The notes beneath the pieces are model-generated. The model searched no databases, was not told the origin of the DNA, and worked only from the letters and a program-made list of their open reading frames with translations. Shown here in pieces: positions 26,471 through 34,408 of a stretch of DNA of 64,000 nucleotides. Every line of letters begins with the position of its first letter. Positions within the stretch are counted from its first letter, which is position 1. The stretch is from Vibrio ouci (GTDB lineage: Bacteria > Pseudomonadota > Gammaproteobacteria > Enterobacterales > Vibrionaceae). Position numbers and translations under genes: made by a program. The stretch covers positions 16,295 to 80,294 of the forward strand of contig NZ_SATR01000023.1 of assembly GCF_004551525.1 (NCBI RefSeq). Reading direction: 5' to 3'.

Positions 26471-27201
26471 GCCACCACCATCCCGTACACCATGACAAAC
26501 ATCATCGGCAATAAAGAAGCGAAAGCGATCAAACCAAACCCATCAATCATTGGATTGCGTCCTTTAATCGCAGAAGCAAGCCCAACGCCAAGCGCTGTCA
26601 CTAAGGGGACTGTAATCGTCGAGGTGGTCACGCCACCTGAATCATACGCAACACCAATGATGCTAGGCGGAGCGAACATAGTGAGGATCACTACGCCGAT
26701 GTAGCCGCCGATGATCATGTACTGTATCGGCCAGCCTTTAAGGATTCTCAGCACTCCTAATAGAATCGCAATACCAACAGACAGCGCCACGGTATAACGA
26801 AGGCCATTGGCGTACTCTTCCATAGCGATTTCATCGTTAGCGATCATCCCGCCTTCAGCGGCCACTTCTGCGGCTTCTCCAGCGACAGCAGTTAAAGCAG
26901 GCTCAGCAACCGTAGTACCAAAACCAAGACAAAATGCGAAGATCAATAACCAAAAAACACTGCCTTTACGCGCGAACGCTTGAGCCATGCTTTCTCCGAT
27001 AGGAAATAACCCCATCTCTAAGCCAAAAATAAAAAAAGTTAAACCGAAAACAACAAGCAGGAGCCCGAAGAGAATCGAGACTAAATTGGGTAGGGGCTCT
27101 TGTAGAACAACGAGCTGAAAGAAAGCAATCACAAGAATGATTGGCGTCAAGTCACGCAAGCTACCAAAAAGCGCTTTTAACAGCGCGGTCATTGCTTCCA
27201 T
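26467..27201 (-). CDS. DUF1538 membrane protein A
   Basis: First gene of the four-gene operon: a 244-residue DUF1538 inner-membrane protein of about seven hydrophobic segments. It carries the same two signatures as its neighbour, [20 protein letters not shown] and [18 protein letters not shown] with [20 protein letters not shown]. An acidic loop between the two ([20 protein letters not shown]) is absent from the second protein. The two proteins are related and probably form a heterodimer. The start at 27201 has AAGG upstream. The upstream region, shared with yfcH, holds repeated ATGTGA motifs. I know no experimental function for this family. Confidence 0.88.
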   Translation of the reverse strand: MEAMTALLKALFGSLRDLTPIILVIAFFQLVVLQEPLPNLVSILFGLLLVVFGLTFFIFGLEMGLFPIGESMAQAFARKGSVFWLLIFAFCLGFGTTVAEPALTAVAGEAAEVAAEGGMIANDEIAMEEYANGLRYTVALSVGIAILLGVLRILKGWPIQYMIIGGYIGVVILTMFAPPSIIGVAYDSGGVTTSTITVPLVTALGVGLASAIKGRNPMIDGFGLIAFASLLPMMFVMVYGMVVA

Positions 27202-27439
27202 TGGTTGCCCTTACTCAGTCTTAACGCTTCGCAAAATGTAAGCATGGCAAACAATTCACCTTTCTGATGTGATAGCAGCAACATAGCGCATGACAAATGT
27301 AACCAAATGTGAATTATGTGATATTGCTACATGTGATCACGTTTAGCGCTAAGTCGCTATAATTAGTAACAATAGTTGGCTATGGTTAAAGACTAACGGT
27401 GGCATAAAAACCGATTCTAACGGAGTGAAAGAGATTCAA

Positions 27440-28354
27440 ATGAAGGTATTGCTGACAGGTGGAACAGGGTTTATCGGGCGAGAGTTGTTAAAACACTTAA
27501 CCACTCATGAAGTGGTGTTGCTCACTCGACAGCCTCAAGCGGCCAAACGCATCCTCAGCCACACAGATATGGGGAATGTCACCTATATTTCTGATCTTGA
27601 CCAGTTTCACCATCTGAATGATTTTGATGCCGTGATTAACTTAGCTGGCGAACCGATCGCCGATAAACGTTGGACGAAAAAACAAAAGCTCACTATCTGT
27701 AATAGCCGCTGGAAACTTACTGAGGATTTAGTGGCACTTATTCACGCCAGCACGACTCCTCCTGAGGTATTTATTAGCGGCTCAGCGGTGGGCTACTATG
27801 GTGACCAGCAAGAACATCCTTTTGATGAAACATTGCACGTGAGTGACCTAGGTTTTCCTCATGAGGTATGTGCGAAGTGGGAGCAGATTGCTAATCGTGC
27901 ACGCTCTGAAATGACCCGTGTCTGCTTATTAAGAACAGGGGTTGTATTAGCACCACAGGGAGGGGCACTAAATAAGATGCTGCCTCCATACCGTCTTGGA
28001 CTTGGTGGACCTCTTGGGCAAGGTGACCAGTATATGCCGTGGATTCACATGCTAGATATGTTGCGCGGTATCATCTATCTCCTCGACACGCCTCATGCGC
28101 ATGGTGAGTTTAATCTATGTGCTCCCCACCCCGTCACCAATAAGCAGTTTAGCCAAACCTTGGCCAAGACACTTAAGCGACCTCATATTCTTATGACGCC
28201 TAAATGGGTTATGTCTCTTGCGATGGGTGAAAGCTCAGTCTTACTGTTTGATAGCATTCGAGCTAAACCGAAGAAGCTGACAGAACTTGGTTTCCACTTT
28301 AGTTACTCACGCATTGAACCCGCGCTAAAAAACCTATTACAACACCATGAATAA
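27440..28354 (+). CDS. yfcH: YfcH-type NAD(P)-binding epimerase-like protein (TIGR01777 family)
   Basis: A 304-residue cytoplasmic protein of the extended SDR superfamily. It starts with the Rossmann nucleotide-binding motif (KVLLTGGTGFIGRELLKHL) and continues with INLAGEPIADKRWTKKQK and FISGSAVGYYGDQQEHPFDE, where the SDR Ser and Tyr lie. LLRTGVVLAPQGGALNKMLP and GDQYMPWIHMLDMLRGIIYL, signatures of the TIGR01777 group, follow, plus the C-terminal DUF1731 region. The start at 27440 is preferred over the upstream GTG, because AGAG lies seven bases before it. The substrate is not known. It lies on the opposite strand from the DUF1538 operon with a 238-base shared intergenic region. Confidence 0.9.
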   Translation: MKVLLTGGTGFIGRELLKHLTTHEVVLLTRQPQAAKRILSHTDMGNVTYISDLDQFHHLNDFDAVINLAGEPIADKRWTKKQKLTICNSRWKLTEDLVALIHASTTPPEVFISGSAVGYYGDQQEHPFDETLHVSDLGFPHEVCAKWEQIANRARSEMTRVCLLRTGVVLAPQGGALNKMLPPYRLGLGGPLGQGDQYMPWIHMLDMLRGIIYLLDTPHAHGEFNLCAPHPVTNKQFSQTLAKTLKRPHILMTPKWVMSLAMGESSVLLFDSIRAKPKKLTELGFHFSYSRIEPALKNLLQHHE

Positions 28355-28398
28355 TCCAGTAATCTAGTCAGCCTTATGGATAACTTTTCTCGCTCAAG

Positions 28399-29226
28399 AT
28401 GAACAAATCTATTCTCATTACCGGATGTTCAACAGGCATCGGTTACGTCTGTGCCCACGCGCTACATAAGCGAGGCTATCAAGTCATCGCTTCTTGTCGA
28501 AAGCAACAAGATGTGCAAAGACTGCAGTCTGAGGGTTTAACCTGTATACAGCTAGATCTAGCGAACCCAGACAGCATTGAGCAAGGGGTGGCAGAGACGC
28601 TATGCCTTACCAATGGAAAGCTAGATGCGCTATTTAACAACGGAGCATATGGCCAGCCAGGTGCACTAGAAGATCTCCCTACTGACGGGCTTAGAGAGCA
28701 GTTTGAAACCAATTTTTTTGGTTGGCATCAATTGGTATGTTTACTACTACCAACAATGCGAAAGCAAGGCCATGGGCGCATTGTTCAAAATAGCTCAGTA
28801 TTGGGATTTGCAGCGATGAAATATCGTGGAGCTTACAACGCTTCAAAGTTTGCTATTGAGGGATGGACAGATACATTGCGATTAGAGCTGATGGACACAA
28901 ATATCCATATAAGCCTAATTGAGCCAGGTCCTATTGAAACACAATTTCGCGCCAATGCTTTACTCGCTTTCCAACGCTGGATTTCCGTTGAGGGAAGCGC
29001 ACATGAAGCTCAATATCATCAACAAATGGCGCGCCTAGATAACGATAAATCTAATAATGCATTTGTGTTACCCGCGGAGTCCTGCATCGCACCATTGATT
29101 GATGCGTTGGAGTCCCCTAAGCCAAAGATACGTTATCGAATCACAACACCAACCAAGGTGTTTGCTGTATTAAAGCGACTCTTACCGACGAGGCTACTCG
29201 ACAAAATATTGAGGCAAGCTGCGTAA
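28399..29226 (+). CDS. Short-chain dehydrogenase/reductase family protein
   Basis: A 275-residue classical SDR oxidoreductase. The N-terminus holds the cofactor motif (SILITGCSTGIGYVCAHAL), followed by LFNNGAYGQPGALEDLPTDG, the catalytic Ser in VQNSSVLGFAAMKYRG and the catalytic YNASK a few residues later (RGAYNASKFAIEGWTDTLRL), then LIEPGPIETQFRANAL. Cofactor preference and substrate are not evident. It follows yfcH by 44 bases on the same strand and may share its transcript. Proteins of this length and kind are common Vibrio housekeeping oxidoreductases. Confidence 0.9.
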   Translation: MNKSILITGCSTGIGYVCAHALHKRGYQVIASCRKQQDVQRLQSEGLTCIQLDLANPDSIEQGVAETLCLTNGKLDALFNNGAYGQPGALEDLPTDGLREQFETNFFGWHQLVCLLLPTMRKQGHGRIVQNSSVLGFAAMKYRGAYNASKFAIEGWTDTLRLELMDTNIHISLIEPGPIETQFRANALLAFQRWISVEGSAHEAQYHQQMARLDNDKSNNAFVLPAESCIAPLIDALESPKPKIRYRITTPTKVFAVLKRLLPTRLLDKILRQAA

Positions 29227-29330
29227 AACAAAATGTATGTTTGTAATTATTTCGTAACAATAAGACGCTAAATTAACCATTAGGGCATACCCTAACCAAT
29301 AGATTTAAGCGCTACATTCGGAATAATAAT

Positions 29331-29396
29331 ATGTCATTAAACCAGTTAAACTGGCTGAGTGTCGGTGTTGCGCTAACGTTGTTTATCGTTTTATAG
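29331..29396 (+). CDS. Candidate 21-residue hydrophobic mini-protein
   Basis: A short frame from ATG 29331 to TAG 29396 encodes a peptide with a polar start (MSLNQLNWLSVGV) and a hydrophobic end (ALTLFIVL), the kind of sequence seen in small membrane proteins. GGAA lies about eight bases upstream. A perfect 12-bp terminator at 29424-29453 follows directly, and a palindrome (TTAGGG-CATA-CCCTAA) lies about 40 bases upstream, so the segment looks like a small independent transcript. It could instead be a small RNA of about 120 bases with a chance frame. Confidence 0.45.
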   Translation: MSLNQLNWLSVGVALTLFIVL

Positions 29397-29423
29397 ACAC
29401 CTTCGCTTGCCCTTTCGGGAAAC

Positions 29424-29455
29424 AAAAATACCGCCTTATTTGGCGGTATTTTTGT
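29424..29455 (+). terminator. Strong terminator between the mini-ORF and cnoX
   Basis: AAAAATACCGCC (29424-29435) and GGCGGTATTTTT (29442-29453) form a perfect 12-bp stem around TTATTT, followed by TTGTTT. It ends a transcript that begins between the SDR gene and here. Confidence 0.93.
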
Positions 29456-29548
29456 TTATCATCATGACATTGTTCAATAACTTATCTTGAAGTCTTATCG
29501 CTCTGCCCATATCTTTGCTTTATAGACCACGTTGCAAGGAAAACTCAG

Positions 29549-30403
29549 ATGCAATCACCTTTTATTGTCGAGCTAAACGAACAGAACTTCCGTCAAGTAC
29601 TGGAAGGCTCAATGCAAACGCCTGTGCTCATCCATTTTTGGGCCCCAATGAACCAAGAAAGTGCGCAAATCATTCCAGATCTACAAATGCTCGCTCAGCA
29701 ATACAATGGCGCGTTTACTCTCGCTTTACTCAACTGCGAACAAGAGCAGGCGATTGCAAGTCAGTTTGGTGTTCAAGCCTTGCCAACAATTGCCCTATTT
29801 CTCAACGGCCAAGCGGTCGATGGCATGGGTGGACCACAAACGATTGAAGCGATAAAAGGGATGCTAACCAAGCATTTACCTAGCCAAGATGAGCTTACCT
29901 TAAAGCAAGTTAGTGAATTAATTCAGGCTGGTCAGCACGCCCAAGCTTTACCCCTTCTCGAAGGATTAGAAGACGCTTTAAAACAGAAAGGCGACATTAA
30001 ACTTGCCCTTGCAGACTGCTACCTTGAAACGCAAAACTTTGATCAAGCAAAAGCCTTGCTAGAGCACATCCCACTAGAATACCAAGACAATTACTATAAA
30101 GGCTTAGTGGCTAAGTTAGAGTTACATGCGCAAGCGGCTAACAGCCCAGAAATTCAATCTCTTGAAGCTTCACTAGAGCAAGAACCTGATAATATTGAAC
30201 TGATCAACAAGCTTGCTTTGAGCTATCACCAAGTCAATCGTGATGAAGAAGCATTAGAGTTACTTTGGAACCTGCTTAAGTCTGATCTTAATGCGCTCGA
30301 CGGCGAACTGAAGAAATCATTTATGGATATCCTCGCAGCATTAGGACAAGGTAACCCAGTAGCAGGTAAATACCGTCGCCAACTTTACTCAGTTCTTTAT
30401 TAG
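29549..30403 (+). CDS. cnoX: Chaperedoxin CnoX (YbbN)
   Basis: CnoX couples a thioredoxin-fold domain to TPR repeats, holds unfolded proteins and hands them to chaperones. The 284-residue protein has an N-terminal thioredoxin-like domain (about 1-110: FIVELNEQNFRQVLEGS, LIHFWAPMNQESAQIIPDLQ, ALPTIALFLNGQAVDGMGG) and a helical TPR domain with ALADCYLETQNFDQAKALL. The usual active-site position after WAP reads MNQE, with no Cys, so it cannot act as a thiol oxidoreductase at that site; E. coli CnoX has SxxC. The gene lies just before qmcA-nfeD, as in E. coli, and ends in a terminator. Confidence 0.93.
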   Translation: MQSPFIVELNEQNFRQVLEGSMQTPVLIHFWAPMNQESAQIIPDLQMLAQQYNGAFTLALLNCEQEQAIASQFGVQALPTIALFLNGQAVDGMGGPQTIEAIKGMLTKHLPSQDELTLKQVSELIQAGQHAQALPLLEGLEDALKQKGDIKLALADCYLETQNFDQAKALLEHIPLEYQDNYYKGLVAKLELHAQAANSPEIQSLEASLEQEPDNIELINKLALSYHQVNRDEEALELLWNLLKSDLNALDGELKKSFMDILAALGQGNPVAGKYRRQLYSVLY

Positions 30404-30424
30404 ACTCTTCTAAATCAATTACTT

Positions 30425-30449
30425 AAAGCCGGTTTATCCGGCTTTTATT
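30425..30449 (+). terminator. Terminator after cnoX
   Basis: AAAGCCGG (30425-30432) and CCGGCTTT (30438-30445) pair perfectly around TTTAT and run into T's. Confidence 0.88.
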
Positions 30450-30544
30450 CTGCCTAAAATATGCCAGAGTTCTCATTTATGCCATTGTTTCAATTGAGCA
30501 ATTAAGCAACAATTACTCAACTATTCTCATAAGGAACTTCAGAT

Positions 30545-31468
30545 ATGGCTATTGATTCATTGATTACAATTGGTGTTTTCCTCGTCGTGGCGATTGCGCT
30601 GATCTTTGCCGCTGTTAAAACCGTCCCTCAAGGTAATAATTGGACCGTCGAACGGTTTGGGCGCTACACTCACACGTTAAAGCCTGGCCTCAACATTATC
30701 ATTCCATTCATTGATGGCGTTGGCCATAAAATCAACATGATGGAACGAGTCTTAGACATTCCAGCCCAAGAGGTAATTTCAAAAGACAACGCAAATGTCA
30801 CTATTGATGCCGTTTGTTTTGTTCAAGTCGTCGATGCCGCTCAAGCAGCCTATGAAGTCAACGATCTTGAACACGCGATTCGTAATTTAACCCTGACAAA
30901 CATTCGTACCGTGCTTGGTTCAATGGAGCTGGATGAGATGCTTAGCCAGCGCGACATGATCAACACTAAACTGCTATCTATTGTCGACGAAGCTACTAAC
31001 CCTTGGGGTGTGAAAGTTACCCGTATTGAGATTAAAGATGTTCAACCACCAGCGGATTTGACCGCCGCGATGAACGCGCAGATGAAAGCGGAGCGTAATA
31101 AGCGCGCAGAAGTACTAGAGGCTGAAGGTATTAGACAAGCAGAGATCCTCCGAGCAGAAGGTCACAAGCAATCAGAGATCTTAAAGGCTGAAGGTGATAA
31201 GCAAGCCGCTATACTTCAAGCAGAAGCTCGTGAGCGTGCAGCAGAAGCCGAAGCACGCGCGACTACTATGGTTTCTGAGGCCATTGCCAAAGGCGACATG
31301 CAAGCTGTGAACTACTTTATTGCGCAGGGCTACACCGAAGCGATTAAGTCCATAGGCCAAGCTGAAAACGGAAAAATTATCATGCTACCGCTTGAGGCGA
31401 CTGGATTAATGGGTTCAGTAGCGGGCATTGCGGAAATGTTTAAGCACTCAAATGAAAAGAGTGAGTAG
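30545..31468 (+). CDS. qmcA: SPFH/Band 7 membrane protein QmcA
   Basis: QmcA belongs to the SPFH (stomatin/prohibitin/flotillin/HflK-C) proteins, which form large cages on the inner membrane. The 307-residue protein has a short N-terminal membrane segment ([19 protein letters not shown]). The SPFH domain follows ([59 protein letters not shown]), then a Glu/Ala-rich coiled-coil region. The same family includes E. coli QmcA (YbbK). It is the first of two genes; the NfeD-type partner starts 8 bases after its stop. Upstream is cnoX with its own terminator. Confidence 0.94.
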   Translation: MAIDSLITIGVFLVVAIALIFAAVKTVPQGNNWTVERFGRYTHTLKPGLNIIIPFIDGVGHKINMMERVLDIPAQEVISKDNANVTIDAVCFVQVVDAAQAAYEVNDLEHAIRNLTLTNIRTVLGSMELDEMLSQRDMINTKLLSIVDEATNPWGVKVTRIEIKDVQPPADLTAAMNAQMKAERNKRAEVLEAEGIRQAEILRAEGHKQSEILKAEGDKQAAILQAEARERAAEAEARATTMVSEAIAKGDMQAVNYFIAQGYTEAIKSIGQAENGKIIMLPLEATGLMGSVAGIAEMFKHSNEKSE

Positions 31469-31476
31469 AGGTTAAT

Positions 31477-31929
31477 TTGATTGAATTATTAGACAGCATT
31501 AATCATTGGCACTGGCTAGCTTTTGGCCTTGCTTTGCTCGCACTAGAGTTGCTTGGTACCGCTGGCTACTTTCTATGGCTAGGTTTATCTGCACTTATCG
31601 TTGGGGCGCTACTCACGTTTATCCCCATGAGTTGGCAACTACAATGGGTGTCATTTGCTGTATTCTCGCTTGTCACAACTTGGCTATGGTGGCGAAAACA
31701 GTTTAAAAAAGACAAGCAAGGTGACGCCCAGCGCGATCTCAATCAAAAACACAAACAGCTTATTGGGCAAACTGTAGTGCTAGAAGAGGATTTTCCGACT
31801 GGTAAAGGTCGAATAAAGCTTGGTGATACGACTTGGACAGCACAATCTTCACAAGATTTAAAAGCGGGATCTATCGTTGAAGTACAAGAAGTTAACGGAA
31901 TTGTACTGACAATTAGTGAAAAAATTTAA
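31477..31929 (+). CDS. nfeD: NfeD-family membrane partner of QmcA
   Basis: A 150-residue protein with two or three hydrophobic helices (WLAFGLALLALELLGTAGYF, ALIVGALLTFIPM) followed by a small OB-fold domain (QTVVLEEDFPTGKGRIKLG, LKAGSIVEVQEVNGIVLT), the architecture of NfeD proteins that pair with SPFH proteins. The start is a TTG at 31477, with AGG six bases upstream, as there is no ATG before the first membrane segment. It starts eight bases after qmcA ends. The homologue of E. coli YbbJ is expected here and fits. An inverted repeat follows the stop. Confidence 0.88.
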   Translation: MIELLDSINHWHWLAFGLALLALELLGTAGYFLWLGLSALIVGALLTFIPMSWQLQWVSFAVFSLVTTWLWWRKQFKKDKQGDAQRDLNQKHKQLIGQTVVLEEDFPTGKGRIKLGDTTWTAQSSQDLKAGSIVEVQEVNGIVLTISEKI

Positions 31930-31936
31930 AATAATT

Positions 31937-31966
31937 TAGGCTCTTTATAGAATTAAAGAGCCTAAT
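31937..31966. terminator. Long inverted repeat after nfeD
   Basis: TTAGGCTCTTTA (31937-31948) and TAAAGAGCCTAA (31955-31966) form a perfect 12-bp stem around TAGAAT. No strong T run follows on the plus strand, so it may be a weak terminator or an mRNA-end structure. Confidence 0.6.
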
Positions 31967-32226
31967 AACCTTCCACTTCATACCAAACCCAAAAACTCCT
32001 CTTAATTATCAATGGCTTTAAAACTATTAATTAAAAAATAAGTTTATGTATTAGTTACTGCCTGACTAATAATAACCACCAAATATAATTAAACGTTATA
32101 CTAGCCTAGCTGTTTATCAAAAGGTTATTATTTAATTCTTCGTTCAAAGTAACTCTTAATTAGAGACTCTAATTATCTATACCGTCTATTTTTTTGATCT
32201 TTATCTAACTTTGCACATACTAGGTA
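31967..32226. other. AT-rich gap before the mini secreted protein gene
   Basis: No gene of convincing length is seen. The stretch holds a 17-base palindrome, AATTAGAG-A-CTCTAATT at 32158-32174, and possible -35 TTGATC and -10 TACTAG hexamers around 32185-32223 on the plus strand. Confidence 0.4.
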
Positions 32227-32258
32227 TATCACCAAGGTGATAATAATCACAATTATTA
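32227..32258. promoter_or_regulatory. Paired palindromes just upstream of the mini secreted protein gene
   Basis: TATCACC-AA-GGTGATA at 32227-32242 and TAATAAT-CACA-ATTATTA at 32241-32258 lie next to the ribosome binding site (AGGAGA at about 32259-32264). They could be an operator plus a hairpin that hides the translation start. Function is inferred only. Confidence 0.4.
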
Positions 32259-32269
32259 GGAGAGATACC

Positions 32270-32440
32270 ATGAAACGCTTAGTCGCTTTAATGATAGCCG
32301 GACTATTTTCGATTTCAGTCTATGCTGGCTCTACGGGTAGTACTGAAATGGGACCATTTGTAGATTGCCATTTACCTGATGGAAAAATGGATTATATTCC
32401 AAGTGTGATGTGTAAGAATGCGGGTGGAGTAGTTAAGTGA
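32270..32440 (+). CDS. Small secreted protein with a Cys pair, unknown function
   Basis: The start at 32270 follows a strong AGGAGA and gives 56 residues: a clear signal peptide (KRLVALMIAGLFSISVYAG) and a mature part of about 37 residues. The two Cys are in DCHLPDGKMDYIPSVMCK and may form a disulphide; the C-terminus is KNAGGVVK. The CxLPDG plus GG pattern is faintly like the DUF333 family but too short to assign. A good terminator follows, so it is a real mini-gene. The role is unknown; small periplasmic proteins of this type are sometimes envelope-stress products. Confidence 0.7.
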   Translation: MKRLVALMIAGLFSISVYAGSTGSTEMGPFVDCHLPDGKMDYIPSVMCKNAGGVVK

Positions 32441-32450
32441 AGATATTGGA

Positions 32451-32482
32451 AAACGCACCCAATATTTTTGGGTGCGTTTAAA
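32451..32482. terminator. Terminator after the mini secreted protein gene
   Basis: AAACGCACCC (32451-32460) and GGGTGCGTTT (32470-32479) pair perfectly around AATATTTTT, followed by A-rich DNA. The DUF2057 gene is convergent, so it may serve both. Confidence 0.85.
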
Positions 32483-32484
32483 AA

Positions 32485-33255
32485 TTAAAGACTAATTAAA
32501 TGTGCTAACACTTTTTTTCTTTCAGAGCTATTTGCCTTATTAAACCAATAACCTAACATTTGTACTGGTTGGCTTGCCCCTTCTGGGATTTCAACTTCAG
32601 ACTTATTTCTTCCTTCGAACGCAATTTCTGTAAACTGCTCGATATCTTCATCGCTAGCTTGCTGCAGCCAATATTCCATCATATTGTTCTGAGATGGCTG
32701 GCTCGAAACTGTTGCTGTAGAGCTTTCTTTAGCTACGTTGGATTCTGTTGCGGTAACAGCTACTGCAGAGGAAGCCGCAATAAGTTTTGGATAGTGTTTA
32801 GAGTTGAACTTAGCAAGTTCTTTTTCAAAATCTCGAGTGATTCCACCAAGGTTTGGCAGTTCGTCTAAATCATATTTGACGCTTTGGCCTTGTTTGTTTG
32901 TGACCGAAAAGCGAGGGTTAGCATCAAAATCTTCTGCTTGATCTAAGCGCATGATTTTAGCATCGGGTGCAATAAAAAGTTGCTGATTTTCTTCAGTAAA
33001 CGTTAACACAAAAGCTTTTGAGTTAAACTTCTCTTTTTCTCCTAGTTTTTCAACTAATTTGGAAACTTTGATTACCACTTGGTTAGTGCCATCAGGAACC
33101 GAGTAGCCTGATTTAGAAAAAAACGAATATCCAACCTCTTCTCCGCCAACGAGTAACGGCGAGATGTCCCTGTCAAATTCAATATTCACTTCCGCTCTTG
33201 GAGCAAATGAAGCAACCATAAAACCAATAACAGACAACCTTTTTATTACTTTCAT
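32485..33255 (-). CDS. Secreted DUF2057 protein beside the second porin gene
   Basis: A 256-residue exported protein with the DUF2057 pattern: VNIEFDRDISPLLVGGEEVG, NQVVIKVSKLVEKLGEKEKF and AFVLTFTEENQQLFIAPDAK. The signal is short (RLSVIGFMVASFAPRA). Compared with the DUF2057 protein at 10898-11494 it has an extra Ala/Ser-rich linker and a longer C-terminal helical part that includes MMEYWLQQASDEDIEQFTEI. AAGGAG precedes the start. It lies just downstream of the porin gene at 33335-34408, the same order as the first pair. The function of DUF2057 is not known to me; I infer an envelope role from the signal and neighbour. Confidence 0.85.
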   Translation of the reverse strand: MKVIKRLSVIGFMVASFAPRAEVNIEFDRDISPLLVGGEEVGYSFFSKSGYSVPDGTNQVVIKVSKLVEKLGEKEKFNSKAFVLTFTEENQQLFIAPDAKIMRLDQAEDFDANPRFSVTNKQGQSVKYDLDELPNLGGITRDFEKELAKFNSKHYPKLIAASSAVAVTATESNVAKESSTATVSSQPSQNNMMEYWLQQASDEDIEQFTEIAFEGRNKSEVEIPEGASQPVQMLGYWFNKANSSERKKVLAHLISL

Positions 33256-33334
33256 TTATATCTCTCCTTGAGTGAAAAGAGCATTCTTTATACAAAGAAT
33301 GCTCTTGCTTATTGTATGGTAGAAAGTATCTAAA

Positions 33335-34408
33335 TTAGAAGTAGTATTCCATACCAACTAGGACACGGTGCGCCCAATCTCCGCCATCAAACTCGTAGTT
33401 ACGAGAATCGATGTACCAGTATGAGCTTGGTAATAGGTAACCAAATCGAGCTGTCACTGCTTGGTCACCAGTATTTTCTGTGCCATCTGCATCATCTGTA
33501 GCTGCGTAGCCAGCTTTTAGAACGTACTTGCTATCGATTACGTATTGTGCCGTAGTTGAATAAGCATTTTGGCCAACATCGCCCACTTCCATAGCTTTGT
33601 ATGCTGCGGTAAGAGTGAAGTCACCTAGGAATAATGAACCACCGACGATTGCGTAATTGCGGCTTTCAATAGTCTGTTTGCTATCTGAACCACCGTCAGC
33701 ATCCCACGCGGCCCAATCTGGGTTTAGAATTACATCACCATTATCGTTCGTTGTGAATTTTTCAGGCTCATCTACGCTACCTTCGTAAGAACCTTGGTGG
33801 TAGTAACCACCATGAACACTAAACATACCTTTAGTGAAAGACGCACCTACACTTGATACCATTTGGTCAGTATCTGTAGTCATGCCACTTAATGTAGCTT
33901 GGAAGTTGAAGCCACCGAAGTTAGCTGAGTCAAAACGTAGAACACTGTCAGCACGGTCTTGGTAACCGCCACCGATATCGTTGTTCCAGTCAAATACGTT
34001 GCCTAGACCTGGGTTTGAGTGTGGCCAGTCTACATAGTTGTATGCAGCAACTAGCTGACGACCATATTTGAATTGACCTACGCCTTCAAAATCAAGACCA
34101 AGGTAAGTATCACGTGCACCTAGACCACCAGTTTTGTCACCGTTGTTCGCGTTACCACCTTCCATCTGCCAGATAAAGTTTGGCGAAATATCGTCAAACT
34201 CAACGACGCCACGGAAACCGATGCGAGACTCGATGTCAGCACCAACACTTTGAGTGTCGTTTGCATCGATAAGAGTGATGTTACCAGCCGCTTGGCCGTA
34301 AAACTGAACTGCGTCACCCGCAAGTTGGATCGCTGCGTTTGCTGAACCAGTCATTGCAGCTGTTGCTACTGCTGCACCTAAAAGCGTACGTTTAAACATT
34401 TTGTCCAT
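33335..34408 (-). CDS. Outer-membrane porin related to chitoporin
   Basis: A 357-residue general-porin-type outer-membrane protein with a signal peptide (LLGAAVATAAMTGSANA), barrel strands (ESRIGFRGVVEFDDISPNFI, GRQLVAAYNYVDWPHSNPGL, GGYQDRADSVLRFDSANFGG) and a terminal Phe (VLVGMEYYF). It is related to ChiP at 11617-12753 but lacks the N-terminal plug residues. The start at 34408 has GGAG eight bases upstream. It is the porin next to ligA, the place of VC0972 in V. cholerae, which is also described as a chitoporin; so the exact substrate is uncertain. Its upstream region has a 15-base palindrome. Confidence 0.88.
   Translation of the reverse strand: MDKMFKRTLLGAAVATAAMTGSANAAIQLAGDAVQFYGQAAGNITLIDANDTQSVGADIESRIGFRGVVEFDDISPNFIWQMEGGNANNGDKTGGLGARDTYLGLDFEGVGQFKYGRQLVAAYNYVDWPHSNPGLGNVFDWNNDIGGGYQDRADSVLRFDSANFGGFNFQATLSGMTTDTDQMVSSVGASFTKGMFSVHGGYYHQGSYEGSVDEPEKFTTNDNGDVILNPDWAAWDADGGSDSKQTIESRNYAIVGGSLFLGDFTLTAAYKAMEVGDVGQNAYSTTAQYVIDSKYVLKAGYAATDDADGTENTGDQAVTARFGYLLPSSYWYIDSRNYEFDGGDWAHRVLVGMEYYF

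Noticed and set aside
27301..27345. Possible CRP site near TGTGATCACG
   Set aside because: The TGTGA and TCACG halves overlap directly; the six-base spacer needed for a CRP dimer is missing.
29515..29847. 110-codon plus-strand frame overlapping cnoX
   Set aside because: It is a different frame of cnoX with Arg/Cys/Ser-rich content and no domain; the cnoX frame is the conserved one.
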